A stretch of 12,974 bases of DNA, taken from NCBI GenBank assembly GCA_013002595.1, contig JABDJG010000400.1, forward strand, positions 1 through 12,974, in the 5' to 3' direction. Of the stretch, positions 1 through 7,054 are shown in pieces. Position 1 is the first letter of the stretch; each line of letters starts with the position of its first letter. Under the pieces are notes generated by a model. It saw only the letters and a list, made by a program, of their open reading frames with translations, did not search any database and was not told the DNA's origin. Position numbers and translations under genes: made by a program. The DNA comes from Hyphomicrobiales bacterium (GTDB taxonomy: Bacteria; Pseudomonadota; Alphaproteobacteria; Rhizobiales; Aestuariivirgaceae).

Positions 1-1
1 C

Positions 2-553
2 AACGCCCGCGCCCAGAACAACCTTGGCATGATGTACCTCAACGGCAATGGCGTCAAAAAGGACAACGCGTCTGCGCTGAGCTGGTTCAAGGCGGCAGCA
101 GATCAGAATTATGCCGATGCCCAGAACAATCTGGCCGTCATGTATGCAACCGGCAAAGGCGTAAAACGCAACAGCAGAACGGCCGTCAACTGGTACCGCA
201 AGGCGGCGGACCAGGACTATGGCCTGGCTGTCAGCAACCTGGCGATGATGTATGCCGACGGCAAGGGCGTGAAAAGGAACTACAAAAAAGCCCGCCAATT
301 GCTGTTGAAAGCCGTGCAGCTGCGCGAGATGAACGCCTTTGCCAATATGGGCTATCTTTACCGCAACGGGTTTGGCGTCAGGGCAAGCTACGTTACCAGC
401 TACATGTGGTACATCCTGTCTATCAAGGCCGGCTACGCCGATGCTGCAGAAACCGTGGCCTGGCTGGAAAAACGCTTGTCCAAAAAAAACCTCAAACGGG
501 CCAGAGCCATGGCCGAGCGCTGCAATGCGAGCGGTTACAAACAGTGCAAATGA
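2..553 (+). CDS. Sel1-repeat (SLR) protein, 3' part
   Basis: The 5' end lies outside the window: the frame is open from base 2 and the first codons already read as repeat sequence (NARAQNNLG before the first Met at 29). About four Sel1-like units of roughly 36 residues are visible. They begin at AQNNLGMMY, AQNNLAVMY, AVSNLAMMY and AFANMGYLY, each followed by a G-x-G-V turn and a W/L-x-x-x-A-A helix. A basic C-terminal tail with two Cys (ending CNASGYKQCK) follows the last repeat. Sel1 repeats are paired alpha helices that form a superhelical scaffold for protein binding; many bacterial members are exported and act in signalling or envelope processes. No partner or location can be read here because the N-terminus is missing. 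The stop is 12 bases before the dehydrogenase gene, so the two may be co-transcribed. Confidence 0.9.
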   Translation, partial: NARAQNNLGMMYLNGNGVKKDNASALSWFKAAADQNYADAQNNLAVMYATGKGVKRNSRTAVNWYRKAADQDYGLAVSNLAMMYADGKGVKRNYKKARQLLLKAVQLREMNAFANMGYLYRNGFGVRASYVTSYMWYILSIKAGYADAAETVAWLEKRLSKKNLKRARAMAERCNASGYKQCK

Positions 554-565
554 CAAGGATCACAT

Positions 566-1273
566 ATGACAACGCCCGTCGCCGTCATCACCGGAGCCAC
601 CCGCGGCATTGGCTTTGAGGTCGCTTGCCGTCTTGGCGCCGAAGGCTACCAGCTGTTCATCACCGGCACCCGGCCCGAGGGCCTGTTTGAAGCGGTGGAA
701 AAGATGGAAAAACTCGGCCTCAACGCGGCCGGCCATCCGCTCGATCAGGGCGATGCGGAGTCCATAGACGAATTTGCGACCTGGCTGCGCGCCATGACCC
801 GCGGTGTCGATGTCTTCATCAACAACGCCGGCGTCTGGCTCGAGCAGCATAACAGCCTGTCACCTTCGGTGCTGGAGGCAGATGCCGATGCCGTCACCGA
901 CACGCTGCAGGTCAATCTGCTCGGGCCCTGGCTTTTGATCCGGACCTTGCACGACCTGGTGCGCGACAACGGCCGCATCGTCAATGTGTCGTCAGGCATG
1001 GGCAGCCTGACCAACATGGGCACCGGCTTTTTCGGCTACCGCGCATCGAAAGCCTCGATCAACGTACTCTCGAAGCTATTGGCTCCCGAACTGGCCCACC
1101 GCGGCGTCATGGTCAACGCCGTCGACCCCGGCTGGGTACGCACCGACATGGGCGGCGCGGATGCCGACAGAAGCGTTGATGAAGGCGCAAACAGCATCAT
1201 GTGGGCCGCAACACTGGAGCCCGGCGGCCCGTCCGGCGGCTTTTATCTCGATGGCAAGCCGGCCGACTGGTAA
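566..1273 (+). CDS. Classical short-chain dehydrogenase/reductase (SDR)
   Basis: This is a 235-residue NAD(P)-dependent oxidoreductase with a Rossmann fold, and the length is normal for classical SDRs. The cofactor loop TGATRGIG is at residues 9-16 and the structural NNAG motif at 86-89. The catalytic tetrad is probably Asn117 (QVNLLGP), Ser142 or Ser143 (VNVSSG), Tyr158 and Lys162 (YRASK). The segment DPGWVRTDMGG is the usual post-catalytic loop, close to that of carbonyl-reductase-like SDRs. Arg13 in the glycine loop and Arg36 just after the second beta strand (TGTR) suggest a preference for NADP; this is an inference. The start at 566 has AAGGA at 555-559 with a good spacing. The substrate cannot be assigned from sequence. 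The gene follows the Sel1-repeat gene closely and is probably in the same transcript. Confidence 0.9.
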   Translation: MTTPVAVITGATRGIGFEVACRLGAEGYQLFITGTRPEGLFEAVEKMEKLGLNAAGHPLDQGDAESIDEFATWLRAMTRGVDVFINNAGVWLEQHNSLSPSVLEADADAVTDTLQVNLLGPWLLIRTLHDLVRDNGRIVNVSSGMGSLTNMGTGFFGYRASKASINVLSKLLAPELAHRGVMVNAVDPGWVRTDMGGADADRSVDEGANSIMWAATLEPGGPSGGFYLDGKPADW

Positions 1274-1363
1274 CTAAAATTGGACCAAATGATTTAGGAT
1301 CAAGTTCAACCCGTTCCGGTATCCTGAGGGCGTCAACAAGCCTGCCGACCCGGGATCAAACTC

Positions 1364-2191
1364 ATGCGCAACTCGCTCAAAATGGCTGCCATTGCCGGCA
1401 TTGCCGTCCTTACCGCTCACGCCGCCCCCGTCGTTGCTGCAGCCTATGACACCCAGCGGCTCGACGTCATGCCTGATTTCACACAGACCGACCCGGCGCT
1501 GGGCCTGCCCAACGGCGGGCGCATGTATTGTGCACCGGTGGCTGCCGCCAATGCATTGGTGTGGCTGTCCGAAGATCGCGGCTATTCGCGCCTGCTTCCC
1601 GTACGCGGCCTGTCGACCACAGAAAAGGTTGCCAGCGTTGCCCGCACGCTTGGCGAAACCGAATATATGTCGACCGCCCCCAAGGGCGGCACCAGCCATC
1701 ACAACTTTCTGACCGGCCTTGAGCGCTATATCGAGCAGGCCAACTACGATGCCCGGTTGCGCTATCGCGGCCGCTGGCAGATGAAGGAACGGTTCGTCGA
1801 CAGCCTGACCCCGCCTGATGTCAACTGGATCCGCGAGCAGTTCGACGATGGCGCAGCGGTCTGGCTAGCGATCGGATTCTACCGTGAAGGCTCGGCATCC
1901 GGCGACTTGCGGCGCGTCGGCGGCCACATCGTAACCGTTGCCGGGCACGGCGTTGATGCCGACGGCTCTGCCGACCGCGACACGCTGATCCTGCATGACA
2001 GCGACGATACCGCCAGCACTGAAATCAGGCGGCTCTATCTCAGCTTTGCCGAACTTCGCCGCGGCACCTTCGTTAAGCGCAATGGCGAGCGCGCCGGCGA
2101 TGCCGACGGCCACATCGTCGTCACGAAGGGCTATCGCCTCAAAAGCGGCATCATCGCCATCATCGATTCAGCCATGTCGCTGGAGCTTTAG
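1364..2191 (+). CDS. Secreted C39-like (papain-fold) peptidase domain protein
   Basis: A 275-residue protein with a Sec signal peptide: a basic start (MRNSLK), a hydrophobic core to about residue 22, and probable cleavage after AHA or VAA. The mature part looks like a papain-fold C39-type peptidase. A Cys within MYCAPVAAANALVWL (Cys56) starts a helix. Much later comes GGHIVTVAGHG (candidate catalytic His188) and then ILHDSDD (candidate Asp near 212). The order Cys-His-Asp and the hydrophobic strand around His fit Peptidase_C39_2-like families. The Gln usually found a few residues before Cys in C39 enzymes is not obvious; this stretch reads LPNGGRMYC. There is no ABC transporter domain or bacteriocin gene next to it, so it is probably a stand-alone periplasmic or secreted hydrolase. 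The substrate is unknown and activity is unproven. The ribosome binding site is weak (GGGA about 9 bases upstream). It converges on rarA. Confidence 0.65.
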   Translation: MRNSLKMAAIAGIAVLTAHAAPVVAAAYDTQRLDVMPDFTQTDPALGLPNGGRMYCAPVAAANALVWLSEDRGYSRLLPVRGLSTTEKVASVARTLGETEYMSTAPKGGTSHHNFLTGLERYIEQANYDARLRYRGRWQMKERFVDSLTPPDVNWIREQFDDGAAVWLAIGFYREGSASGDLRRVGGHIVTVAGHGVDADGSADRDTLILHDSDDTASTEIRRLYLSFAELRRGTFVKRNGERAGDADGHIVVTKGYRLKSGIIAIIDSAMSLEL

Positions 2192-2198
2192 GGTGCTG

Positions 2199-3512
2199 TC
2201 ACTCCTCGCTGCGCTTGTCGCGTAGCTGAGACCAATATTCCAGCCGCTTGCGCACCTCTCGTTCAAAGCCGCGCTCGGGCGGATCATAGAATGTCTCTCG
2301 CCCCATCGTGTCTGGAAAATAGTTCTGGCCGGAAAACCCGTCCGGCTGGTGCGGGTCATATTTGTAGCCCGCACCATATTCCTGCTGCTTCATCATCTTG
2401 GTCGGCGCATTGAGGATGATCTTGGGCGGCGGCACCGAGCCGGTTTCCCTGGCCCGCCGCATGGCCGACTTATAGGCATCATAGATGCCGATCGATTTTG
2501 GCGCCGTGGCCAGATAGACCGTTGCCTGCGCCAGCGCCAGCTCGCCTTCCGGCGATCCGAGAAAATCATAAACGTCCTTGGCAGCCAGCGCCTGCACGAC
2601 AGCCTGCGGATCCGCCAGTCCGATATCCTCATTGGCCATACGCACCAGCCGGCGGGTGATGAACAGCGGGTCCTCGCCGGCCACCAGCATACGGGCAAGG
2701 TAATAGAGCGCTGCATCGGGATCCGACCCGCGAACCGATTTGTGCAGCGCCGATATCAGGTTGTAATGGCCATCGGCGGATTTGTCATAGACCGGCACCC
2801 GCCGCTGTACGGTTTCAGCCAGCCCGGCTGCATCGAGCGGTGCAGCGCCCTCACCGACCGCGGCAAAGATCTCCTCGGCCAGATTGAGCAGATAGCGCCC
2901 GTCGCCATCGGCCATCGCCATCAGCGCCTCGCGGGCGCCATCATCCACCGGCAGCGCCCGGCCCTCCTGGCCGGCAGCGCGCGCGATCAGCTGCTCCATT
3001 GCCGCATTGTCGAGCCGGTTCAAGGTCAGGACCTGCGCCCGCGACAGAAGGGCTGCGTTAAGCTCGAACGAGGGGTTCTCCGTCGTTGCCCCGACAAGCG
3101 TGATCGTGCCGTCCTCCATGACGGGAAGAAAACTGTCCTGCTGGGCCTTGTTGAAGCGATGGATCTCGTCGATGAACAACAACGTACCGCGGCCTTCCTG
3201 GCGCCGCGCACGGGCCGCTTCAAACGCCTTCTTCAAATCGGCAACACCTGAAAAAATCGCCGACATCTGTTCGAAATGAAGCCCGGTCTCACCGGCCAGA
3301 AGGCGGGCAATCGTCGTCTTGCCAGTGCCCGGCGGCCCCCACAGGATCATCGATGCACAACGCCCGGCACCCATCATCCGCGTCAGGACGCCATCCTCGC
3401 CAACCAGATGATCCTGACCGACAACGTCGTTAAGTCCGGTTGGGCGCAGCCTGTCCGCAAGCGGCCGCGGTGCTTCAGCTTCCAGTCCGGCGCTCTCGAA
3501 CAGATTGCTCAT
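2199..3512 (-). CDS. rarA: Replication-associated recombination protein A (RarA/MgsA, AAA+ ATPase)
   Basis: A 437-residue AAA+ ATPase of the clamp-loader clade, of normal length for RarA/MgsA/WRNIP1. Visible elements in order: an N-terminal PLADRLRPTGLNDVVGQDHL segment, Walker A GPPGTGKT at residues 59-66, Walker B LLFIDEIHRF with Asp115 and Glu116, and the sensor-1 loop GATTENPSF around 141-149. The C-terminal tetramerisation domain has the family-typical KMMKQQEYGAGYKYD segment and a YFPD motif. RarA acts in the cytoplasm at stalled replication forks, working with the SSB-coated template and recombination proteins. The start lies 9 bases after the stop of the Do-like protease gene. No clear Shine-Dalgarno sequence precedes it, so translation may depend on coupling to the upstream gene. 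The assignment is very secure. Confidence 0.96.
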   Translation of the reverse strand: MSNLFESAGLEAEAPRPLADRLRPTGLNDVVGQDHLVGEDGVLTRMMGAGRCASMILWGPPGTGKTTIARLLAGETGLHFEQMSAIFSGVADLKKAFEAARARRQEGRGTLLFIDEIHRFNKAQQDSFLPVMEDGTITLVGATTENPSFELNAALLSRAQVLTLNRLDNAAMEQLIARAAGQEGRALPVDDGAREALMAMADGDGRYLLNLAEEIFAAVGEGAAPLDAAGLAETVQRRVPVYDKSADGHYNLISALHKSVRGSDPDAALYYLARMLVAGEDPLFITRRLVRMANEDIGLADPQAVVQALAAKDVYDFLGSPEGELALAQATVYLATAPKSIGIYDAYKSAMRRARETGSVPPPKIILNAPTKMMKQQEYGAGYKYDPHQPDGFSGQNYFPDTMGRETFYDPPERGFEREVRKRLEYWSQLRDKRSEE

Positions 3513-3521
3513 TGGCCGCGA

Positions 3522-4931
3522 TCACAGGCTGCCGCGCCGGATCTTGCCACCCCGGCTGATCGCAAAATCCCACCAGTCATTGTTCTGGCGCAGCAGATCA
3601 CGCAGTGCCGTCACGTTCTTGATGCGCCGTTCGTTGATCTCAAGCAGGATATCGCCCTTGCGAAACCCGATACGGCGGCCCGGACCGTTGCCGGCCTCCA
3701 TGATGACGACACCAGTCGTATTGCTGGCAAGTCCAAGCTCCTCGGCCACTGCCGGTGACAGGTTGGCAACCAGCAGGCCGCCAAACGGGTTATTGCCGCG
3801 AATGCGTGACAGCTTGCGTGCCGGTATTTCCGGCGGCGCGATCAGCTTGACCTTGGCGCGCACCGGTTTGCCGCGCCGTCTAAGCGCGATGACCGCATCC
3901 TTGCCGACCCGCAATGTCGCAAACCGGTAGGCGAACTCACGCGCGCTTTCGATATCCCGCCTGTTGACCGACAGCAGGACGTCACCGCGCTCGATACCGG
4001 CCTTGCCAAGCGGGCTGAGCGGATGAACGCTCGTAACCAGAGCGCCCACAGGGCGCTTGAACCCGAGCGATTCTGCGATATCGGAAGTTACATCTTGAAC
4101 CTCGACGCCCGGCCACGGCCGCACGATCTTGCCATCGCCGCGCGCAGAAAAGATCACCGAGCGCACCATGTTGGACGGAATGGCAAACCCGATACCGACC
4201 GATCCGCCGCTACGCGAATAGATCGCCGTATTGATGCCGATCAGCTGCCCGGCAACATCGACCAGCGCGCCGCCCGAGTTGCCCGGGTTGATCGCTGCAT
4301 CGGTCTGGATGAAGAATTGATAGTTTGAAACCCCGACCTGGGTGCGCGCCAGCGCTGAGATGATGCCGCTGGTCACGGTCTGGCCAACGCCGAACGGGTT
4401 GCCGATCGCCAGAACCAGATCACCGACTTCTAGCGCATCGGAATCGCCCAGCCGCAGAAATGGCAGCTCAGCGCCCCGGGCATCAATTTTCAGCACCGCC
4501 AGATCAGTACGCTCATCCGACACCAGCAACTTGGCATCGAATTCGCGTTTGTCCGACAGCACGACGCGAATGTCGGTGCCGCCCTTGACGACATGGTGAT
4601 TGGTGACCACAAAGCCGGATGCCTCGACGATAACGCCCGAGCCCAGCGAATTCTGCACACGTTCACGCCGGCGGCCCAGGAAGCCGTCATCACCGAAGAA
4701 ACGCCGAAAGAACGGGTCGGAACCGAACGGTGATACGCCCTGCCGCCGGCTGATCCGCTTGGCATAGACATTGACCACGGCCGGCGCCGTTGATTTGACC
4801 AGCGGTGCAAAGCTGAGATTGATCTGATCGCGCGACTTCGGCACTTCTTCGGCACGAACCAGTCCGGCGCCCGTCAGCACCAACACAACGGCAAAAAATC
4901 CAAGTCTCACAAACCGCATAAGTCTTACCAT
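3522..4931 (-). CDS. Periplasmic Do/DegP-family serine endoprotease with two PDZ domains
   Basis: A 469-residue HtrA-type protease and chaperone. A signal peptide spans about residues 1-27 (hydrophobic core FFAVVLVLTGAGL, likely cut at VRA), so it acts in the periplasm on misfolded envelope proteins. The trypsin-like domain has the triad His113 (TNHHVV), Asp143 (ERTDLAVL) and Ser219 (PGNSGGAL). PDZ1 covers about residues 270-370 and PDZ2 about 380-465 (GFRKGDILLEINER near its end). The segment at residues 60-95, rich in Phe, Arg and Gly (FFRRFFGDDGF), corresponds to the variable LA loop that helps oligomer switching in DegP/DegQ. The start at 4931 has no strong Shine-Dalgarno sequence; a second ATG at 4919 (MRFVRL) would still give a full signal peptide. 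It is the first gene of a probable unit with rarA. Which paralogue name (degP, degQ, mucD) applies cannot be settled from sequence alone. Confidence 0.94.
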   Translation of the reverse strand: MVRLMRFVRLGFFAVVLVLTGAGLVRAEEVPKSRDQINLSFAPLVKSTAPAVVNVYAKRISRRQGVSPFGSDPFFRRFFGDDGFLGRRRERVQNSLGSGVIVEASGFVVTNHHVVKGGTDIRVVLSDKREFDAKLLVSDERTDLAVLKIDARGAELPFLRLGDSDALEVGDLVLAIGNPFGVGQTVTSGIISALARTQVGVSNYQFFIQTDAAINPGNSGGALVDVAGQLIGINTAIYSRSGGSVGIGFAIPSNMVRSVIFSARGDGKIVRPWPGVEVQDVTSDIAESLGFKRPVGALVTSVHPLSPLGKAGIERGDVLLSVNRRDIESAREFAYRFATLRVGKDAVIALRRRGKPVRAKVKLIAPPEIPARKLSRIRGNNPFGGLLVANLSPAVAEELGLASNTTGVVIMEAGNGPGRRIGFRKGDILLEINERRIKNVTALRDLLRQNNDWWDFAISRGGKIRRGSL

Positions 4932-5039
4932 CTCAATCAGAGTTCAAACAAAACCGGCCACACGTACCGCTATCGCCGTAATGGGACCAAAGGCATGCAG
5001 TGATCTAGCATCTCGGCTGGCCCGGGCAAACAGCAGCTG

Positions 5040-5057
5040 AAAAATAACACCGGTTAT
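5040..5057 (-). terminator. Weak terminator-like stem after the lrp gene
   Basis: Just past the lrp stop, read on the minus strand, there is a 5-bp stem (ATAAC / GTTAT) with a CGGT loop, followed by a short T run. The stem is short and AT-rich, so it would be a poor intrinsic terminator. It is listed because its position, directly after the stop codon, fits. The rest of the 127-base gap to the protease gene shows no clear promoter consensus. Confidence 0.25.
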
Positions 5058-5058
5058 G

Positions 5059-5490
5059 TTAGCGCCGATCAAGTTTGGTCGACAGCACGATAGCAGAGTC
5101 GGTGCGGGTAACACCGCCGATCTGCCCGATTTCGTCCAGTAACCGGTCGATTGCATCGGTCGAACGCGCCGTGACCAGGGCCAGAATGTCATATTTGCCC
5201 GACACCGTATAAAGTGCCTCGATCTGGGCGATCGAGGTCAGCGCGCTGGTCACCTCCACAGCCCGGCGCGGTTCGACCTCGAGACTCACATAAGCGCTGA
5301 TGCCACCACGGTTTGTTTCATCTGAGAGTTTAACTGAATAACCTTCTATAACCCTTTGTTCTTCAAGTCTTTTAAGTCGATCCTGAACTGTCGTTCGCGA
5401 CAGTCCGAGCCGGCGCGCCAGTGAGGCCACCGATTCGCGCGCGTTGAGTTTGAGCAGCGCGATGAGTTCTTCGTCTTTGCGTGTCAGCAT
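5059..5490 (-). CDS. Lrp/AsnC-family transcriptional regulator
   Basis: A 143-residue regulator of typical Lrp/AsnC length. The N-terminal winged helix-turn-helix covers about residues 5-50, with the helices SVASLARRLGL and SRTTVQDRLKRLEE. The C-terminal RAM (ligand-binding and oligomerisation) domain covers about 65-140 and includes SGKYDILALV at 97-106. Such proteins form dimers to octamers and sense amino acids. The chosen ATG at 5490 gives the conserved beginning MLTRKDEELIALL and is preceded by GGAAAA. The frame stays open much further upstream (to 5775) but that part overlaps the divergent decarboxylase and has no family similarity. It is divergent from a fold-III PLP decarboxylase, so it probably controls that gene and itself in response to ornithine, lysine or arginine; this is inferred from gene order and the palindrome between them. 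Confidence 0.92.
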   Translation of the reverse strand: MLTRKDEELIALLKLNARESVASLARRLGLSRTTVQDRLKRLEEQRVIEGYSVKLSDETNRGGISAYVSLEVEPRRAVEVTSALTSIAQIEALYTVSGKYDILALVTARSTDAIDRLLDEIGQIGGVTRTDSAIVLSTKLDRR

Positions 5491-5523
5491 GATTTTCCGG
5501 CGTTTTACAGTTAATGGCATCAA

Positions 5524-5544
5524 TATGACGTTCGAAACGTCATA
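5524..5544. promoter_or_regulatory. Palindromic candidate operator between lrp and the decarboxylase
   Basis: Two 9-base arms, TATGACGTT (5524-5532) and AACGTCATA (5536-5544), are exact reverse complements around a 3-base centre (CGA). The site is 34 bases upstream of the lrp start codon and 80 bases upstream of the chosen decarboxylase start, inside AT-rich DNA. A perfect 9-bp dyad here is far beyond chance for a gap this short and is a natural binding site for the dimeric Lrp/AsnC protein encoded beside it. That this protein is the one that binds is an inference. Confidence 0.6.
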
Positions 5545-5568
5545 ATAAAGCATTTTATCGTCTTTTAA
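5542..5568 (-). promoter_or_regulatory. Possible lrp promoter overlapping the palindrome
   Basis: On the minus strand a TATTAT -10-like hexamer (5542-5547) follows TTAAAA (5563-5568) with a 15-base spacer, which is short. Transcription would begin near 5535, in the middle of the palindrome, and give a leader of about 45 bases. The -10 overlaps the palindrome's right arm, which would fit autorepression. This rests on consensus matching only. Confidence 0.3.
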
Positions 5569-5624
5569 CCGGTATGCAATACCCTCATCTTTGGGCTGAC
5601 CACGATATTCAAGGGCAGTACGAT

Positions 5625-6860
5625 ATGACGGCACAACAACTGAACACACTTCCCGGCGGCAAACTTGCTTTAAAGCGGTCTGAGGCTGCCGAAGGGCCCT
5701 GGAGCGTCTATCTGGATGCCGCCGAGGTCGCTGCAAAGCGCCAACCCGAGTTGCCGGTCCTGTGCTTTTCGCCAACCCGCCTCAACGCCAGCGCCAGCAG
5801 CTTCAAAAAGAACTTTCCCGGTGAAGTCGCCTATGCCGTGAAAGCAAATTCCAGCATCGATGCCATCATGACCATCGCTGCCAGCGGCGTCACCGTATTT
5901 GATGTCGCGTCACTGGTTGAAATGAAGATGGTCCGCGCCGCATCGCCGCGCGCTGCCTTCCATTATCACAACCCGGTCAAATCGCGCGCCGAGATCGCCA
6001 GCGCCTACCATGACTTCGGCTGCGTCCGTTTTGCCGCCGATCATGCAGCCGAAATCGACAAGATCGCCGACGTAATCGGCCACACCGACGGCATCGAGAT
6101 TGCCGTGCGCTTCCGCCTGCCGGCACATGGCCGGTCGATCCACGACTTCTCGACCAAATTCGGCGCAACCCCTTGCGAGGCCTCGCAATTGCTCGCCCAT
6201 GCCGATGCCCGCGGCTTTACCACCGTCCTCACCTTCCATCCCGGCTCACAGTGTTCCGACCCGGCCGCCTGGCGCCGCCATATCCAGTGTGCGGCCGAAA
6301 TCAGTGCCGATGCCGGTGTCAAACTGGCATCACTCAATGTCGGTGGCGGCTTCCCGGCCCGTTATGTCGGCGCCCAGGTACCAGAGTTGCAGGTGTATTT
6401 CGCCGCTATTCGCCAGGCCACCGATGACGCGTTCGGCAAGGCAGGCGCCCCTCACCTTGAATGCGAGCCCGGCCGCGGTATCGTTGCCCCCGCGCAATCC
6501 CTGTTGACCCGTGTCAAACTGGTCAAGCCGGAGCGCCGAGAGATCTTCCTCAATGACGGCATCTACGGCGCGCTGATGGAAGTCTCGCAAGCACCCGACA
6601 TGGTTCCGCCGTGCCGCGCTATTCGCAACAACGGGGACTTTTCAGCAGAATTTCAAAATTGGACCATCTACGGCCCAACCTGCGACCCGCTCGACACCCT
6701 GCCCGTCTCGCTGCACCTTCCCAGCGACATCGCCGAAGACGACTACATAGAATTTGGCACGATCGGCGCCTACGGCACAGCCACCTCCACCCGCTTCAAC
6801 GGGTATGGCCAGTTCGAGACGGCATTTGTGGAGAAAGTGCTCGAAATTAAGCAGGCTTGA
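5625..6860 (+). CDS. Fold-III PLP-dependent ornithine/lysine-type decarboxylase
   Basis: A 411-residue enzyme of the alanine-racemase-like (fold type III) amino acid decarboxylases. It makes putrescine from ornithine, or cadaverine from lysine, in polyamine synthesis. The PLP-binding lysine is Lys73 in VAYAVKANSS. Other signatures are HPGSQC (205-210), the PLP-phosphate loop NVGGGF (238-243), ECEPGRG (279-285), NDGIYGALME (310-319), the active-site Cys353 in GPTCDPLD, and the GAY motif at 381-383. It acts as a dimer with active sites shared between subunits. The start at 5625 has AAGGG at 5611-5615; an in-frame ATG at 5574 lacks a Shine-Dalgarno sequence. It is somewhat longer at the N-terminus than the roughly 380-residue alphaproteobacterial ornithine decarboxylases I know. 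Ornithine versus lysine preference cannot be decided by reading. Divergence from an Lrp/AsnC gene suggests amino-acid-responsive control. Confidence 0.88.
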   Translation: MTAQQLNTLPGGKLALKRSEAAEGPWSVYLDAAEVAAKRQPELPVLCFSPTRLNASASSFKKNFPGEVAYAVKANSSIDAIMTIAASGVTVFDVASLVEMKMVRAASPRAAFHYHNPVKSRAEIASAYHDFGCVRFAADHAAEIDKIADVIGHTDGIEIAVRFRLPAHGRSIHDFSTKFGATPCEASQLLAHADARGFTTVLTFHPGSQCSDPAAWRRHIQCAAEISADAGVKLASLNVGGGFPARYVGAQVPELQVYFAAIRQATDDAFGKAGAPHLECEPGRGIVAPAQSLLTRVKLVKPERREIFLNDGIYGALMEVSQAPDMVPPCRAIRNNGDFSAEFQNWTIYGPTCDPLDTLPVSLHLPSDIAEDDYIEFGTIGAYGTATSTRFNGYGQFETAFVEKVLEIKQA

Positions 6861-6949
6861 CCCCTCCAGGATGTGAAGCCATTCGCAGCGTTGGATGCCG
6901 TCGAACCGAGCGCCGCGAGGTGCTTCTCATCGGGCTGATGGAACAATAA
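6851..6949 (+). other. Short open frame, possible gene remnant
   Basis: Directly over the decarboxylase stop and into the following gap, one frame is open from 6851 to a TAA at 6947. It reads as protein-like sequence (contains GCEAIRSVGCRRTERREVLL and ends LIGLMEQ) but has no start codon and no ribosome binding site. It may be the 3' tail of a gene lost by deletion, an intergenic repeat, or chance. The remaining gap up to 7053 shows no terminator with a T run. Confidence 0.2.
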
Positions 6950-7025
6950 AGACGTCGCATCTTTGCAGGACCCGTGCCTCTAAAAGTCGCTGCACAGTAC
7001 CGTTCTCCCGCGCACAGAATTAAAA

Positions 7026-7054
7026 TTGACAGCTTCGGTCGCGCCATACATATA
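7026..7054 (+). promoter_or_regulatory. Candidate sigma-70 promoter before the methyltransferase gene
   Basis: A perfect TTGACA (7026-7031) lies 17 bases before CATATA (7049-7054), the best -10-like hexamer at ideal spacing. The -10 overlaps the ATG at 7054, so if this promoter is right the transcript would start downstream of that ATG. Either the real start codon lies further in, or a slightly shifted -10 (TACATA, 7047-7052) yields an almost leaderless message. The match is real; its use is uncertain. Confidence 0.35.

Noticed and set aside
2349..3251. A 300-codon plus-strand open frame opposite rarA
   Set aside because: It is the antisense of a certain rarA gene; the sequence is rich in Arg/His/Gln and low in complexity, as expected for a shadow frame in high-GC DNA.
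5574..5624. Earlier ATG for the decarboxylase at 5574
   Set aside because: No Shine-Dalgarno sequence precedes it, whereas 5625 has AAGGG at a normal distance; the extra 17 residues are not recognisable as part of the fold.
5491..5775. Upstream extension of the lrp reading frame to an ATG at 5775
   Set aside because: It overlaps the decarboxylase coding region by about 150 bases, has no family similarity, and would place the palindrome inside the gene. The conserved start MLTRKDEEL at 5490 has a ribosome binding site.
6847..7047. A 66-codon minus-strand open frame in the gap before the methyltransferase
   Set aside because: Arg/Ser-rich with no ribosome binding site or recognisable motif; it runs antisense to the last bases of the decarboxylase.
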